Assembly (NCBI GenBank): GCA_964428015.1
Contig: CAYRWR010000001.1
Coordinates: 186,001-250,000 of the forward strand
Direction of reading: 5' to 3'
Source of the DNA: CAYRWR01 sp964428015
GTDB taxonomy: Bacteria > Spirochaetota > Brevinematia > Brevinematales > CAYRWR01
DNA: 64,000 nt
Shown: piece after piece, positions 24,877-33,342 of the stretch
How the letters are laid out: each line of letters begins with the position of its first letter
How positions within the stretch are numbered: position 1 is the first letter of the stretch
Program-made: the position numbers and the translations under genes
The notes under the pieces: generated by a model
The model's input: only the letters and a program-made list of their open reading frames with translations
Database searches by the model: none
What the model was told of the DNA's origin: nothing

Positions 24877-25893
24877 ATGCCTGATCTTTCCACAAAATAT
24901 ATGACCATCCCCCTTAAAAATCCTCTCATAGCCGGAGCCAGCAATCTGAGCCTAAATCCCGAACGCCTGCGCCAGATGGAGGCTTCGGGTGCCGCTGCGG
25001 TGGTTTTCAAGAGCCTGTTCGAAGAGCAGATCCAGCTGGAATCCTGGCAAATGGAGCAGGAGCTGGGCCAGTACAGCGAGCGCAATGCGGAAATGACCGC
25101 GCTTTTTCCCCGCATCGAGCACGCCGGCGCTTCGGCCCACCTGCTGCGTCTACGCCAGGCCCGCCAGGCCCTCACCATCCCCCTCATCGCCAGTCTCAAC
25201 GCGGTCAGTGAGTCCGCCTGGGTCGACTACAGCATCCAGCTGGCCGAGACCGGTGTGGACGGACTGGAGCTGAATTTCTACCAGTCTCCCCGGGATTTTG
25301 AACTCTCTGCCCAGCAGATAGAGGATGAGCTGCTCTCCACTCTGGCCCATGTCAGAGAGCGGGTCAGCATCCCCCTATCGGTCAAGCTCAGCCCCTATTA
25401 TACCAATACCCTTCACCTCATCCGTGAGATAGACCGCCTGGGCATCCAGGGCTTTGTCCTGTTCAACCGCCTGTTCCAGCCCGACATTGATATCAGCCAG
25501 GAGTCGCATACCTTCCCCTGGAACCTCAGCCGCGAGGGTGACGCGCGGCTCAGTCTGCGCTATACCGGTTTATTGCAGGGCCGGGTACAGGGCTCCCTCA
25601 TTGCTGGAGGGGGTATACTGTCCGGTCACGATGCTATCCAGCTGATACTGGCGGGAGCTGACGCCGTTCAGGTAGTCAGTACCCTTTACTATAATCAGAT
25701 ACCCTATCTTTCGCATATGCTGGAGGATATCCAGGCCTGGATGCAGGAAAAAGGCTACGCCTCACTGTCCGATTTCCGGGGAAAGTTGAGCCGGGACAAT
25801 TCCCGCGACCCCCTGGCCTATCAGCGGGGACAGTACGTGGATATCCTGTTCCAGCGTTCCGAGGACCTGCTGCCCCAGAATGCCCTCCCCTGA
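24877..25893 (+). CDS. Dihydroorotate dehydrogenase-like flavoprotein
   Basis: A 338-residue TIM-barrel protein of the dihydroorotate dehydrogenase-like group, expected to bind FMN in the cytosol. Visible features: NPLIAGASNLS near the N-terminus, AAAVVFKSLFEEQ at about 38-50, LELNFYQ, the phosphate-side VKLSPYYTN, GFVLFNRLFQPDIDI, and the C-terminal FMN-phosphate motif GGGILSGHDAIQLILAGADA followed by VQVVS. Genes like this are often annotated as pyrD-like but stand apart from pyrimidine operons, as here. The substrate is therefore uncertain and I give no symbol. Base composition is GC-richer than most of the window. Confidence 0.85.
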   Translation: MPDLSTKYMTIPLKNPLIAGASNLSLNPERLRQMEASGAAAVVFKSLFEEQIQLESWQMEQELGQYSERNAEMTALFPRIEHAGASAHLLRLRQARQALTIPLIASLNAVSESAWVDYSIQLAETGVDGLELNFYQSPRDFELSAQQIEDELLSTLAHVRERVSIPLSVKLSPYYTNTLHLIREIDRLGIQGFVLFNRLFQPDIDISQESHTFPWNLSREGDARLSLRYTGLLQGRVQGSLIAGGGILSGHDAIQLILAGADAVQVVSTLYYNQIPYLSHMLEDIQAWMQEKGYASLSDFRGKLSRDNSRDPLAYQRGQYVDILFQRSEDLLPQNALP

Positions 25894-25933
25894 TAAACAC
25901 CTTTTTTCACAGCCATTTCTAATGTTCTTCGCG

Positions 25934-25959
25934 GCACCCTGGCCCTGACGCCAGGGTGC
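25934..25959 (+). terminator. Hairpin downstream of the dihydroorotate-dehydrogenase-like gene
   Basis: Perfect 10-bp arms GCACCCTGGC and GCCAGGGTGC around a six-base loop, 41 bases after the stop. No T tract follows, so termination is likely but not certain. The rest of 25894-26215 is GC-rich and shows no gene. Confidence 0.5.
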
Positions 25960-26221
25960 TGCTCTGTCTGACCCTCCAGAAGACCAGAGTATGTTCACCA
26001 CTCCCAGGCGCGCGCGGCCGGATAGTGGAGATACTGGCTCCTGGTGCGGTTATGCCTTCTCACGGGAGACCTGTATTCACATCAGCTGTGACTGCCTGGT
26101 TACGGGCCTGATCCTGACTTTGTGGGGGTGCCGGTATTATTAACACCTCCGGTGCGGGCAGTACCCTTTTTCTGGACAGGACCCTCCGGGCATATTATCC
26201 TCTGGGGTAGAGGAGGTGTTC

Positions 26222-26683
26222 ATGGATTATCAGCATATCATCAGCAGACTGCAGGAGCTGGACCCGGATGTGACCCATTTTTACGCCCTCACCAGCCGTG
26301 AGGACAAAGCCATGCTCAAAAAACTGGGGCTGCCCCCTGAGATCCATGATTTCTACCTCCACCACAATCCCGTGGACACCATCCAGGGCGAGATGTTCCG
26401 CCTCTATCCCCTGAATGAGATGCTGGCGGCTAATTTTGAATACAGTCCCGGTATCTACCTGTTTGACCTGGGCTACCGGGTCATCGGGGGCACAGTCTAC
26501 GGGGACGAGTTTTGCGTGCATTTCCTGGAGGACGGCCGCTATGAGATAGTCCTGGCCAGCCTGGAAACTGAAGAAGGCATCAGCGCCGCGCAGGCAGAGG
26601 AGGATACCCAGAGAGTAGCCGGTGACTGGGCTGAGTTCCTGGAGCTCTTTCTGAGAGAGGACCTGCCTGATTCTCTGGACTAG
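26222..26683 (+). CDS. SUKH/SMI1-KNR4-like protein
   Basis: A 153-residue acidic soluble protein. The ATG at 26222 has AGAGGAGG six bases upstream; the GTG two codons earlier overlaps the ribosome site. The pattern LKKLGLPPEIHDFYLHHN, then FRLYPLNEML, then GYRVIGGTVYGDEFCVHF, and the end helix WAEFLELFLRE resembles the SUKH superfamily. In bacteria these proteins are often immunity proteins against nuclease or deaminase toxins. No toxin gene is adjacent, so it could be an orphan immunity gene. The family call rests on fold-like pattern only. Confidence 0.55.
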   Translation: MDYQHIISRLQELDPDVTHFYALTSREDKAMLKKLGLPPEIHDFYLHHNPVDTIQGEMFRLYPLNEMLAANFEYSPGIYLFDLGYRVIGGTVYGDEFCVHFLEDGRYEIVLASLETEEGISAAQAEEDTQRVAGDWAEFLELFLREDLPDSLD

Positions 26684-26692
26684 ACTCAGACC

Positions 26693-26721
26693 TTGCCTTA
26701 GCCGGAAAACCGGTGTACAAT
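26693..26721 (+). promoter_or_regulatory. Promoter of the IPT/TIG-like lipoprotein gene
   Basis: TTGCCT at 26693-26698 and TACAAT at 26716-26721 with a 17-bp spacer. GAGGAGG follows within ten bases of the predicted start, so the leader is very short. Confidence 0.6.
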
Positions 26722-26741
26722 ATACCTGCGAGGAGGATGCT

Positions 26742-27407
26742 ATGCGCCGGTTTTTACTGCTTCTTACCCTGGGGCTTTTCAGTGCCTGCGGTCCCTGGAC
26801 CCCACCCGCGGGAGGCCTGACCGTGACATCGGTAGTACCTGCCGCCATCGACGATGACTTCACCAACCAGCTTCACATTTACGGCCAGGGTTTTAACCAG
26901 GTGGATGACCTCCATTTCCAGTTGGGCGGCATAGCCGGGCCCCGTATCACCCCTGTCTTCCTCAATATCCTGTCCGACACAGAGATCGTAGCGAGCCTGG
27001 CCCTGGCCGACGCGTCCAATGCCCGCTGGGACCTGGTCATGACTACCAATGTCAGCAACCTCTGCCAGCCCTTCACCAATGTACTCCGGGTCATGCAGGT
27101 TTACGCCAAAATCGGCACTATCCAGACCCATGCGGTCAAGCACTGGTGGGTAACCTACACTTTTTCTGACGCCTCCAGCCAGGTCATCAACCACCTGATT
27201 TTCACCAATTACCAGCTGGATCTGATTCGGGGAGATGTAGTCAGGATCACTTCTTTGAGCAATGACATAATTGTAGACTCAGTCACTTCCAACCAGGGTC
27301 AGAATTATGCGGTCAACCTGCAGGGCTTTTCCGGTGAACTGGATATATTTAACGGGCGAACTATTATCAACTGGCCTACCAACGGCCAGATCCTGTGGGA
27401 ACAATAA
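26742..27407 (+). CDS. Lipoprotein with IPT/TIG-like N-terminal domain
   Basis: A 221-residue lipoprotein. The signal peptide MRRFLLLLTLGLF ends in the lipobox FSAC. The first mature domain reads LTVTSVVPAAIDDDFTNQL, then HIYGQGF, then a strand run to MQVYA. This is the usual opening of an IPT/TIG immunoglobulin-like domain (V-x-P, G-x-x-F). The rest is a beta-rich segment of unknown type with several Thr-Asn pairs. GAGGAGG lies five bases before the ATG. The following small exported protein starts 10 bp downstream, so the two are probably cotranscribed. Confidence 0.7.
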   Translation: MRRFLLLLTLGLFSACGPWTPPAGGLTVTSVVPAAIDDDFTNQLHIYGQGFNQVDDLHFQLGGIAGPRITPVFLNILSDTEIVASLALADASNARWDLVMTTNVSNLCQPFTNVLRVMQVYAKIGTIQTHAVKHWWVTYTFSDASSQVINHLIFTNYQLDLIRGDVVRITSLSNDIIVDSVTSNQGQNYAVNLQGFSGELDIFNGRTIINWPTNGQILWEQ

Positions 27408-27417
27408 GGAGAGATTC

Positions 27418-27753
27418 ATGAAGATGCAATGCGGAGTACTGGCGGTGGTACTGATCGGACTGTTATGCCTGGGGGGCGGTTTCGCCATCGGCAAGATGAC
27501 CCAGCCCATCACCATTATCAACAAATCTGAGTCCCACTCCTACTCCTCCGCCGACTCCATCTCGGTTTCCGGCACCATCACCGTCAATAATGACGGCACC
27601 TTCGGCATCGTCAGTATCGACATGGACAATCTCACCAACATCTCCGTGACCACCGTCTCCAACGGCGTCACCAATTTCAGCACTAATTACATCAAGACCG
27701 GCGGACGCACCATAAAATTCAAGCCGGAATCGGTTAAGACCAAGATCAAATAA
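27418..27753 (+). CDS. Small exported Ser/Thr/Asn-rich protein
   Basis: A 111-residue protein; the ATG at 27418 has AAGGAG seven bases upstream, and longer upstream frames merely overlap the previous gene. A hydrophobic N-terminus (VLAVVLIGLLCLGGGFAIG) acts as signal peptide or membrane anchor. The rest is a strand-rich segment with repeats of Ser-Val-Ser, Thr-Val and Thr-Asn (for example NLTNISVTTVSNGVTN), and a basic tail. Function unknown. It follows the IPT/TIG-like lipoprotein by 10 bp, suggesting a shared role at the cell envelope. Confidence 0.65.
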   Translation: MKMQCGVLAVVLIGLLCLGGGFAIGKMTQPITIINKSESHSYSSADSISVSGTITVNNDGTFGIVSIDMDNLTNISVTTVSNGVTNFSTNYIKTGGRTIKFKPESVKTKIK

Positions 27754-27786
27754 TCCTCTTCATCTTAGCATCAAACGTTTTTTCTA

Positions 27787-27814
27787 TTGACAGAAACCTG
27801 CACCTTTTTAGTAT
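27787..27814 (+). promoter_or_regulatory. Promoter upstream of the NHL lipoprotein leader
   Basis: TTGACA at 27787-27792 and TAGTAT at 27809-27814 are 16 bp apart. Transcription from here would give a leader of about 225 bases before the ATG at 28049. Confidence 0.5.
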
Positions 27815-27849
27815 ATAAGCGGGAAATAAGGATAAAAGGAGCAGATTTT

Positions 27850-28040
27850 TTGTCCTCTGGGGAGAGGACATCCATCCCGTCATGAAAAACCGAGTCAGAC
27901 TATTTTTCAATCTGCACAACATTTTCATTTAACAATTCTACAGCTTACCGTTTCCTCCGGGGAAGAGGAAAATGGCAGGCAATAATTACATCTTCTTATT
28001 AACGAACGGTGTATATGTTTGCGGGGGTAAACATAAAAGG
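27850..28040 (+). promoter_or_regulatory. Structured leader with three hairpins before the NHL lipoprotein
   Basis: Three stem-loops: GTCCTC-TGGGGA-GAGGAC near 27852, TTTCCTC-CGGGGAA-GAGGAAA near 27950, and ATGTTT-GCGGGGGT-AAACAT near 28014, the last just before the AAAGGAG site. The first two share a CTC-GGGGA-GAG loop design. I see no conserved core of a riboswitch class I know. Confidence 0.35.
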
Positions 28041-28048
28041 AGTGTCCT

Positions 28049-29245
28049 ATGAAGATCACATCACTTATTCTCAGTATAGGTGTTTTAGGCCTATGCCTGG
28101 GCTGTACGATTTTTGACCCCGATCCCGTGACCGACCCTACCCCTTTGCCTCTGCCCGATCCTGCGCCTGAGCCCGGCCCCGATCCCATACCGCTGTCACC
28201 TCCCCTACTCAGGGTAGTTACAGACAATGCTGACGGACTAGCCGATTTTGAAGCCAGCCTCAGACTCAGCAATGCGGATGCTGCAGTCACCAACCAATGG
28301 TCCACCAATGGCGGACTGGACTGGACAAACGGAGATGAAGTTATTTTCACCTCTCCGGTGACAGTGACGGCTCGCAGTATAGCTCCCGATGGGGCAATCT
28401 CTGTGAATGTTTCCACTGATATCCACTTTTACAGCCTGCCCCATTACGATTCCACTATCAGCTCCAAAGGTTACAGCCCCGGTCAGTTTCAGCTGCCGGT
28501 AGGCATGGCTTTTTACAACCACGAGCTGTACGTAAACGATATGGGCAACTTCCACATTCAGGTGTATGACACTTCCGGTGCCTACCAGCGTCTCTGGGGC
28601 AGTTTCGGCTCCGGAGAGGGCGAAGTTCAGGCTAACCGGGGCCTGGATGTAGACCAGGGCCGGGTCTATATAGCCGAAGCCGGAGGCAACCGTATCCAGG
28701 TCTTTGATACCTGGGGCAATCCCCTGACTCTATGGGGCAGCAGCGGCAGCGGGCCCGGACAGTTCAGTTATCCCAACGGGCTGGATGTGGAGGGGGGTGA
28801 GGTCTATGTAGCTGATCAGTACAATCATCGCGTCCAGGTCTTCAGTACTAATGGCAGCTACCTGCGCGGCTGGGGCGGCAACGGCTCTCTGGACGGACAG
28901 TTCAAAGCAGTAGCCGACGTACAGGCCTACCAGGGCCGGGTCTATACCTGCGACCTTAACAATAACCGGGTCCAGGTGTTTGACTCCCAGGGAAACCATC
29001 AGTATAACATCACCGGCCTGACCAGCCCCATGTGCCTGTCTATCTACCATGACCGCATCTACATAGGGGAATGGAATGCCCATCGTGTTACGGTGACTAC
29101 CCTGGACGGACGCTTCCTGGGCAGCTGGGGCTCCCTGGGGACTGACCCCGGCCAGTTCAATCAACCTCTGGGAATAGAGATAGCTGATGATACCGTCTAT
29201 CTGGCCGATACCCTGAACGGTAAAGTACTGAAATTCATCTGGTAG
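28049..29245 (+). CDS. NHL-repeat six-bladed beta-propeller lipoprotein
   Basis: A 398-residue lipoprotein. The signal peptide ends at LGLCLGC, followed by a Pro/Asp-rich spacer (TPLPLPDPAPEPGPDP) that projects the protein from the membrane. A chitobiase/Fn3-like linker at about 55-130 precedes six NHL repeats to the end. The repeats contain GYSPGQFQLPVGM, GNRIQVFDTWGN, GQFSYPNGLDV, YNHRVQVF, NNNRVQVFD and GQFNQPLGIEI. NHL propellers are binding platforms for proteins, sugars or nucleic acids, and the ligand here is unknown. AAAGGAG lies eight bases before the ATG. A structured leader precedes it and a strong terminator follows. Confidence 0.9.
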   Translation: MKITSLILSIGVLGLCLGCTIFDPDPVTDPTPLPLPDPAPEPGPDPIPLSPPLLRVVTDNADGLADFEASLRLSNADAAVTNQWSTNGGLDWTNGDEVIFTSPVTVTARSIAPDGAISVNVSTDIHFYSLPHYDSTISSKGYSPGQFQLPVGMAFYNHELYVNDMGNFHIQVYDTSGAYQRLWGSFGSGEGEVQANRGLDVDQGRVYIAEAGGNRIQVFDTWGNPLTLWGSSGSGPGQFSYPNGLDVEGGEVYVADQYNHRVQVFSTNGSYLRGWGGNGSLDGQFKAVADVQAYQGRVYTCDLNNNRVQVFDSQGNHQYNITGLTSPMCLSIYHDRIYIGEWNAHRVTVTTLDGRFLGSWGSLGTDPGQFNQPLGIEIADDTVYLADTLNGKVLKFIW

Positions 29246-29265
29246 TATAAAATTCGATAATTTTA

Positions 29266-29298
29266 AAAAAGGGACTGCTTTTAAGGCAGTCCCTTTTT
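29266..29298. terminator. Bidirectional intrinsic terminator
   Basis: GGGACTGC and GCAGTCCC arms around a TTTTAAG loop, with six A on the left and five T on the right. It lies between the NHL gene (plus) and the CsgG-like gene (minus, ending at 29329). Confidence 0.9.
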
Positions 29299-29328
29299 CA
29301 TTAATACAATTGGATCGAAACAGGATTA

Positions 29329-30363
29329 TTAAAACACGATTCCCGCGTTAATGCCCCAGGCAAAATTAATAATGGGGTCATAATAATCAGAATCAAGGAA
29401 TCCCTTTACTCCCAGCCAGGGGGTCACAGCCAGTCCGAAGGTATTTTTAGTAGTAAACTGATACCCTATAGTGGTCAGGAAAGAGAAGCCGACACTATCT
29501 ATGGGGATAAGATATCCATAATCATCATACTGGGACCAAATCCAGGGTCCAGCTCCAATTTCCAGAAATAAACCGGATAAACTATTATTCATGAATGGAG
29601 CCATGTAGTACTTGAAATAAAGCAAAGGAATAGTTTCATCATGGTAGTAATATAAAGCAAAAACCGAGTTATACAAATAAGCACTTGAAGATACAAAATC
29701 CACACCAACAGCCAGTTTATTTCCAATGGCTACTTCAGCATCTATATTAAAGACACCGCCTATCAATCCCATAACATTTAGATAGATACCCATAGCTCTA
29801 CTATTGCCTCTGTTCATGTCTGAAGAATTATTATTTCCGGTATTATTATTGTTGTTATTAAAATTATTCTTTTTGTTGGGGATGGGTTTGCCATTGATGA
29901 GGGAGGCCAGACGGTAGGCAAATTCCCGGCAGCCGGATGACAGGTCGCTTTCACTGCCTACTTCCGAATTTTCACCAAACTCCATCACGCCTTTTTCCAC
30001 ATCGATGATACGGGCGTTGATGACATAGGTGGATCCCAGTTTACCTACGGTACCCACCATTACTTTCTGGGCGGAGAGGAGCTCTCCCAGCTTGACACTG
30101 TAGGCATCACCGGTGACTCCGGAGAGCTGGAGTTTCTGCTCTTTGAGTACCTGCTCGATCTGGCCCCGCTCCACGATGTCAAACAGCCCTGTCTTGAACA
30201 GCTCTGTACGAATCAGGTCAGACACGATACGGGTGGTATCTTTGGATACCCCGGCCGGCTCCAGTTCCAGGATAGCCAGCTTCATTTTTTTAGTTTCAGA
30301 AAATCCCAAGCCTGAGCTCAGAATAAATACGAATACCAAGATAAAGTTCTTCAAAGCTTTCAT
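29329..30363 (-). CDS. CsgG/FlgT-like domain fused to an outer-membrane barrel through a poly-Asn linker
   Basis: A 344-residue exported protein with signal peptide MKALKNFILVFVFILSSGLG. Residues about 27-155 form a CsgG-like domain: MKLAILELEPAGVS, then LIRTELFKTGLFDIVERGQI, LGELLSAQKVMVGTVGKL, and YVINARIIDVEKG. A linker of nearly pure Asn (about 163-178) follows. Residues 190-344 are a small Gly/aromatic-rich barrel ending AWGINAGIVF. CsgG-like domains often assemble at the outer membrane or sense its state. GAGG lies seven bases before the ATG. The domain order recalls the TolB-like plus barrel proteins at 31902 and 43730. Confidence 0.8.
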   Translation of the reverse strand: MKALKNFILVFVFILSSGLGFSETKKMKLAILELEPAGVSKDTTRIVSDLIRTELFKTGLFDIVERGQIEQVLKEQKLQLSGVTGDAYSVKLGELLSAQKVMVGTVGKLGSTYVINARIIDVEKGVMEFGENSEVGSESDLSSGCREFAYRLASLINGKPIPNKKNNFNNNNNNTGNNNSSDMNRGNSRAMGIYLNVMGLIGGVFNIDAEVAIGNKLAVGVDFVSSSAYLYNSVFALYYYHDETIPLLYFKYYMAPFMNNSLSGLFLEIGAGPWIWSQYDDYGYLIPIDSVGFSFLTTIGYQFTTKNTFGLAVTPWLGVKGFLDSDYYDPIINFAWGINAGIVF

Positions 30364-30506
30364 AGTTTACCTCTATTTTTTCTCTACTCCCGGATATTGT
30401 ATACCATTAATAAGGATTTTTCCAATATTAAAGAAAATCCCCCTGCTGAATTCATAGATTTATCCAGTTTATACATCACTATTATAGTAAAGCCGGAACA
30501 ATATCT

Positions 30507-31886
30507 TTAATAAATACGGTAAAGGCGATGGTTGGTCACTCCGGCACTATTAGTAAAAATCCCCGCGAAAATAACAGAACCATTGTATTCGACCATAGGA
30601 GATTCAAAGTAAGGATAATTCAGCCACTGCAGACCTGCTGCAGCTGTAATGGTATGGCTACCGCTGTCGTCAATATAATAGGGATAGACTATCGGTTTTC
30701 CACTAAAGATGCCGTTAATGGCCATTGCAACCAGTTTATCTCTGAAAATCTGAGGTAAAATATAGCCGTATCTCATGGAGGGGGTCTGTGTCGCATCTAT
30801 TCCCCTTATCAGAAACCCATCGTAGTAATAAGACTTAAATGCCCCACCTCCAAAAATCGCCGAAAATTCTGTGGATTTGGCGGTAAAATAGACTTTATTA
30901 TGATAGTTGATGAGATAAAAGGGGTCTTTATCATAGTCGCTGAGGTCTGCATCCAAAGTGTTCCCGCTATTACCTGTTATTTTGTATAAATATTTATTGC
31001 CGTTTGTATTTTGCCCCACAAACAGGATAGTGTTATTAAAGGAAATGGCTTCATCAAACCGGTCAAAAAATCCATATATGATCACCTGGTATATGGTATT
31101 CAGGCTGTTGATATGAAATACCGCAGTTTGGGGCGTTGTATCCACACCCAGAAAATACACTTCATCATTATGCAGAACTGGTTGTCCCCATTCTTTATTA
31201 TAATTTAAGTCCCCGTTGATGTTGGTCAGAATATTGGTACCGTCAAATAATAGTACTTCCGTTCTGAGTGTAAGCGGATTATACCCTCCAAATAAAAGCA
31301 TGTTATGATAAAGAATCGGATCCAAAAAACTCATAGAATAATTGTTGGTAGTAACAATGCGTATACCCTCTGTAGGGTTATATTTAAATATTTGTTGATA
31401 AGAGTTTGAAAGAATTCCCCTGAAATACAGTTCATTCTGAAAAAGTATTGGAAAGTCAAACTCCCTTTGATATATACCCTCCATATTTAAGGCCGGTTGG
31501 ACGGTATTACCATCATAAACAAAAATTTCCTGATTCAAGTTTGTGGACTGTCCCCGGAAAAATAAAAGATTGAAAGCAACATAAGGATTCTCAAATCCCA
31601 TCAAGTAACCATTCTGTTGCGGAATCTTTGTGAGTGTAATACCATCATATACAAACAGAGTAAAATTATCCAGTTCGTCCATGCCATTAAAGCACAACTT
31701 CCCATTATACGAGATTCCGTTGCCGAATTCACCCTTCCAGGATGAATTTGCGGAACCTTCTATCATCTCAAAGGTAAGATCTGGATTACTATTCACAAAC
31801 TGATTATATACTCCCGGAGTGTAAAAAAGTGCGCATGAAGTGAAAAGTATGCCTAATGCGGCCAAAATAAATATTATTTTTTTCAT
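30507..31886 (-). CDS. Kelch-like beta-propeller lipoprotein
   Basis: A 459-residue lipoprotein of unknown role. The ATG at 31886 follows GGGGAG. The signal peptide MKKIIFILAALGILF ends in the lipobox FTSC. The mature protein repeats a pattern of about 50 residues in which a phrase like KLCFNGMDELDNFTLFVYDG recurs (LLFFRGQS..EIFVYDG; ELYFRGI..QIFKYN; LLFGG..VLLFDG; EVYFLG..). This indicates a six- or seven-bladed propeller. No enzyme residues are evident. It lies 15 bp downstream of the 31902 gene on the same strand, so both are probably one operon under the promoter at 33276-33304. Confidence 0.75.
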   Translation of the reverse strand: MKKIIFILAALGILFTSCALFYTPGVYNQFVNSNPDLTFEMIEGSANSSWKGEFGNGISYNGKLCFNGMDELDNFTLFVYDGITLTKIPQQNGYLMGFENPYVAFNLLFFRGQSTNLNQEIFVYDGNTVQPALNMEGIYQREFDFPILFQNELYFRGILSNSYQQIFKYNPTEGIRIVTTNNYSMSFLDPILYHNMLLFGGYNPLTLRTEVLLFDGTNILTNINGDLNYNKEWGQPVLHNDEVYFLGVDTTPQTAVFHINSLNTIYQVIIYGFFDRFDEAISFNNTILFVGQNTNGNKYLYKITGNSGNTLDADLSDYDKDPFYLINYHNKVYFTAKSTEFSAIFGGGAFKSYYYDGFLIRGIDATQTPSMRYGYILPQIFRDKLVAMAINGIFSGKPIVYPYYIDDSGSHTITAAAGLQWLNYPYFESPMVEYNGSVIFAGIFTNSAGVTNHRLYRIY

Positions 31887-31901
31887 CAATTTCTCCCCCA
31901 G

Positions 31902-33251
31902 TTAAAACTTCATACCCACTGCCACCATAGGCAGGGCATGGATACCGGAATAAAAGTCCAGCAGGATTCCCGCTTTGATATAGAAAAATTTCCACTCTGC
32001 CTGAGCGTATGTACGTGTCAGTATAGACATATTAGGAGCTGTGGAAACCATCGACCATTGATCCGGAGGAAAGGCATAGGACATTCCTACCCCCAGCCCT
32101 AATCCTAATTTCATATCATAATCTTTGTTGCCTAAAATATAATATCCCAAATCAAGATAGGGTGTCATTACCGAAACTGAAGCATTCAATGTTGTATTTA
32201 CTGCCAGGGCATATCCCAGGTCAAGACCCAGCCATAGTTCACGGTTCAGAAAATAATCCAGCCCCGCTCCACCAAAACTATTGCCTATACCATATATCCT
32301 GACATACCATTTGCGTCCAGCCAGATTTGCGGTCAGATTTCTGATTTCACCATCAGTCAGTTTGAATACCTGTTTATACACAATCCTATTATCATTTTCC
32401 GACACTACCATCAGGGTATGGTCCATAGTCAGAGGTAAGCTTTTAATTTCCTGGTTTTCTCTGACTACCTCTCCATCCAGCAAGATCTTGTAATTCATGG
32501 CTTTTTGTTTCGATTTCAATGGTTTTATAATAACTGTAGCCGCGCCTTTATAGGAAACTGTGGCTACGGATTTTTCTTTGAGAGTGTATGTCTGACTAAA
32601 AACGATAACATTATCGCGGTCTCTTATCATCATGATATTGTATTTATTATTAGCCAGAATTTTTAAAGATTTATTAAAGCCGCTGTTTTTGACTTTATCA
32701 ATCAGTTTGTTATTGACGTAAAGGCTGTATTTTTCATCCAGAATCTCAAACCCGGAAAAATTCATTACAGCGAACCGGGGAGTGATGAGAAAAGCAGAAG
32801 CTATTGCGTCAATTGTCATCCTATCTACTGCATCAAAGATATCCAGGTCGGTTGCTGTAATATATTTTTTAGTGAAAATATCTGTGTTTTTTTCTTTGGA
32901 CCAGATTTTCAATGTAATCTCTGCTTGAGGGGCATCTTTGTCACCGGTGAAATTTAAATCACCATAAAATATCAGATCTGCATTTTGAGAACGGGCCAGA
33001 GCAGGTATGTCCGTTGTTTTGATTTTTTTTAATTCAGCCAGCTGAGGTACATCCACAAAAGGCAGTAATCCGATAAAGCTGTATATACTGTCGATGATCA
33101 TCTGGGAAGTGTTATCCACCTGGGCTGAATTCCATCCGGAAATTTTACTTTTATCCAAAGGTAAAATCAAAATCTTCTTGTTTACCGCCTGCGTCCAACC
33201 GGAAACAGACAGTAAGGTGAAAATCAGAACTAAACCCCAACCCTTTTTCAT
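31902..33251 (-). CDS. Exported TolB/PEGA-like protein with C-terminal outer-membrane barrel
   Basis: A 449-residue protein and a clear paralogue of the 43730 protein. The signal peptide MKKGWGLVLIFTLLSVSGW leads to a TolB-N/CsgG-like domain (KKILILPLDKSK, then SMIIDSIYSFIGLLPFVDVP-like text, ADLIFYGDLNFTGD). A linker with PEGA-like strands follows (YSLYVNNKLIDKVKNSGFN, KILLDGEVV). The last 140 residues form a small barrel (LWLGLDLGYALAVN, YDMKLGLGLGVGMSYAFPP, ending MVAVGMKF). This layout suggests a periplasmic domain tethered to the outer membrane by a barrel. It is the promoter-proximal gene of a two-gene unit. Confidence 0.8.
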   Translation of the reverse strand: MKKGWGLVLIFTLLSVSGWTQAVNKKILILPLDKSKISGWNSAQVDNTSQMIIDSIYSFIGLLPFVDVPQLAELKKIKTTDIPALARSQNADLIFYGDLNFTGDKDAPQAEITLKIWSKEKNTDIFTKKYITATDLDIFDAVDRMTIDAIASAFLITPRFAVMNFSGFEILDEKYSLYVNNKLIDKVKNSGFNKSLKILANNKYNIMMIRDRDNVIVFSQTYTLKEKSVATVSYKGAATVIIKPLKSKQKAMNYKILLDGEVVRENQEIKSLPLTMDHTLMVVSENDNRIVYKQVFKLTDGEIRNLTANLAGRKWYVRIYGIGNSFGGAGLDYFLNRELWLGLDLGYALAVNTTLNASVSVMTPYLDLGYYILGNKDYDMKLGLGLGVGMSYAFPPDQWSMVSTAPNMSILTRTYAQAEWKFFYIKAGILLDFYSGIHALPMVAVGMKF

Positions 33252-33275
33252 ACACTCCCCCTGTAAATAATCTGT

Positions 33276-33304
33276 ATCATACCATTAAACTATGGATATT
33301 TCAA
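33276..33304 (-). promoter_or_regulatory. Sigma70 promoter for the 33251 operon
   Basis: On the minus strand, TTGAAA (33299-33304) and TATGAT (33276-33281) are separated by 17 bp, about 25 bases before the ATG. Confidence 0.7.
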
Positions 33305-33342
33305 CTCACTACAGGGTCAATTTATGAGAATATTTCAGGAAA

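Noticed and set aside
26195..26866. A 223-residue minus-strand frame
   Set aside because: It is antisense to the SUKH-like gene and the start of the next lipoprotein, both of which have good ribosome sites.
27787..28049. A GEMM-type c-di-GMP riboswitch in the NHL leader
   Set aside because: The conserved core of that class is not visible and the stems do not match its layout, so it is listed only as a structured leader.
28730..29164. A 144-residue minus-strand frame
   Set aside because: It is a shadow of the NHL repeats and has Ala/Val/Gly-rich composition without a start signal.
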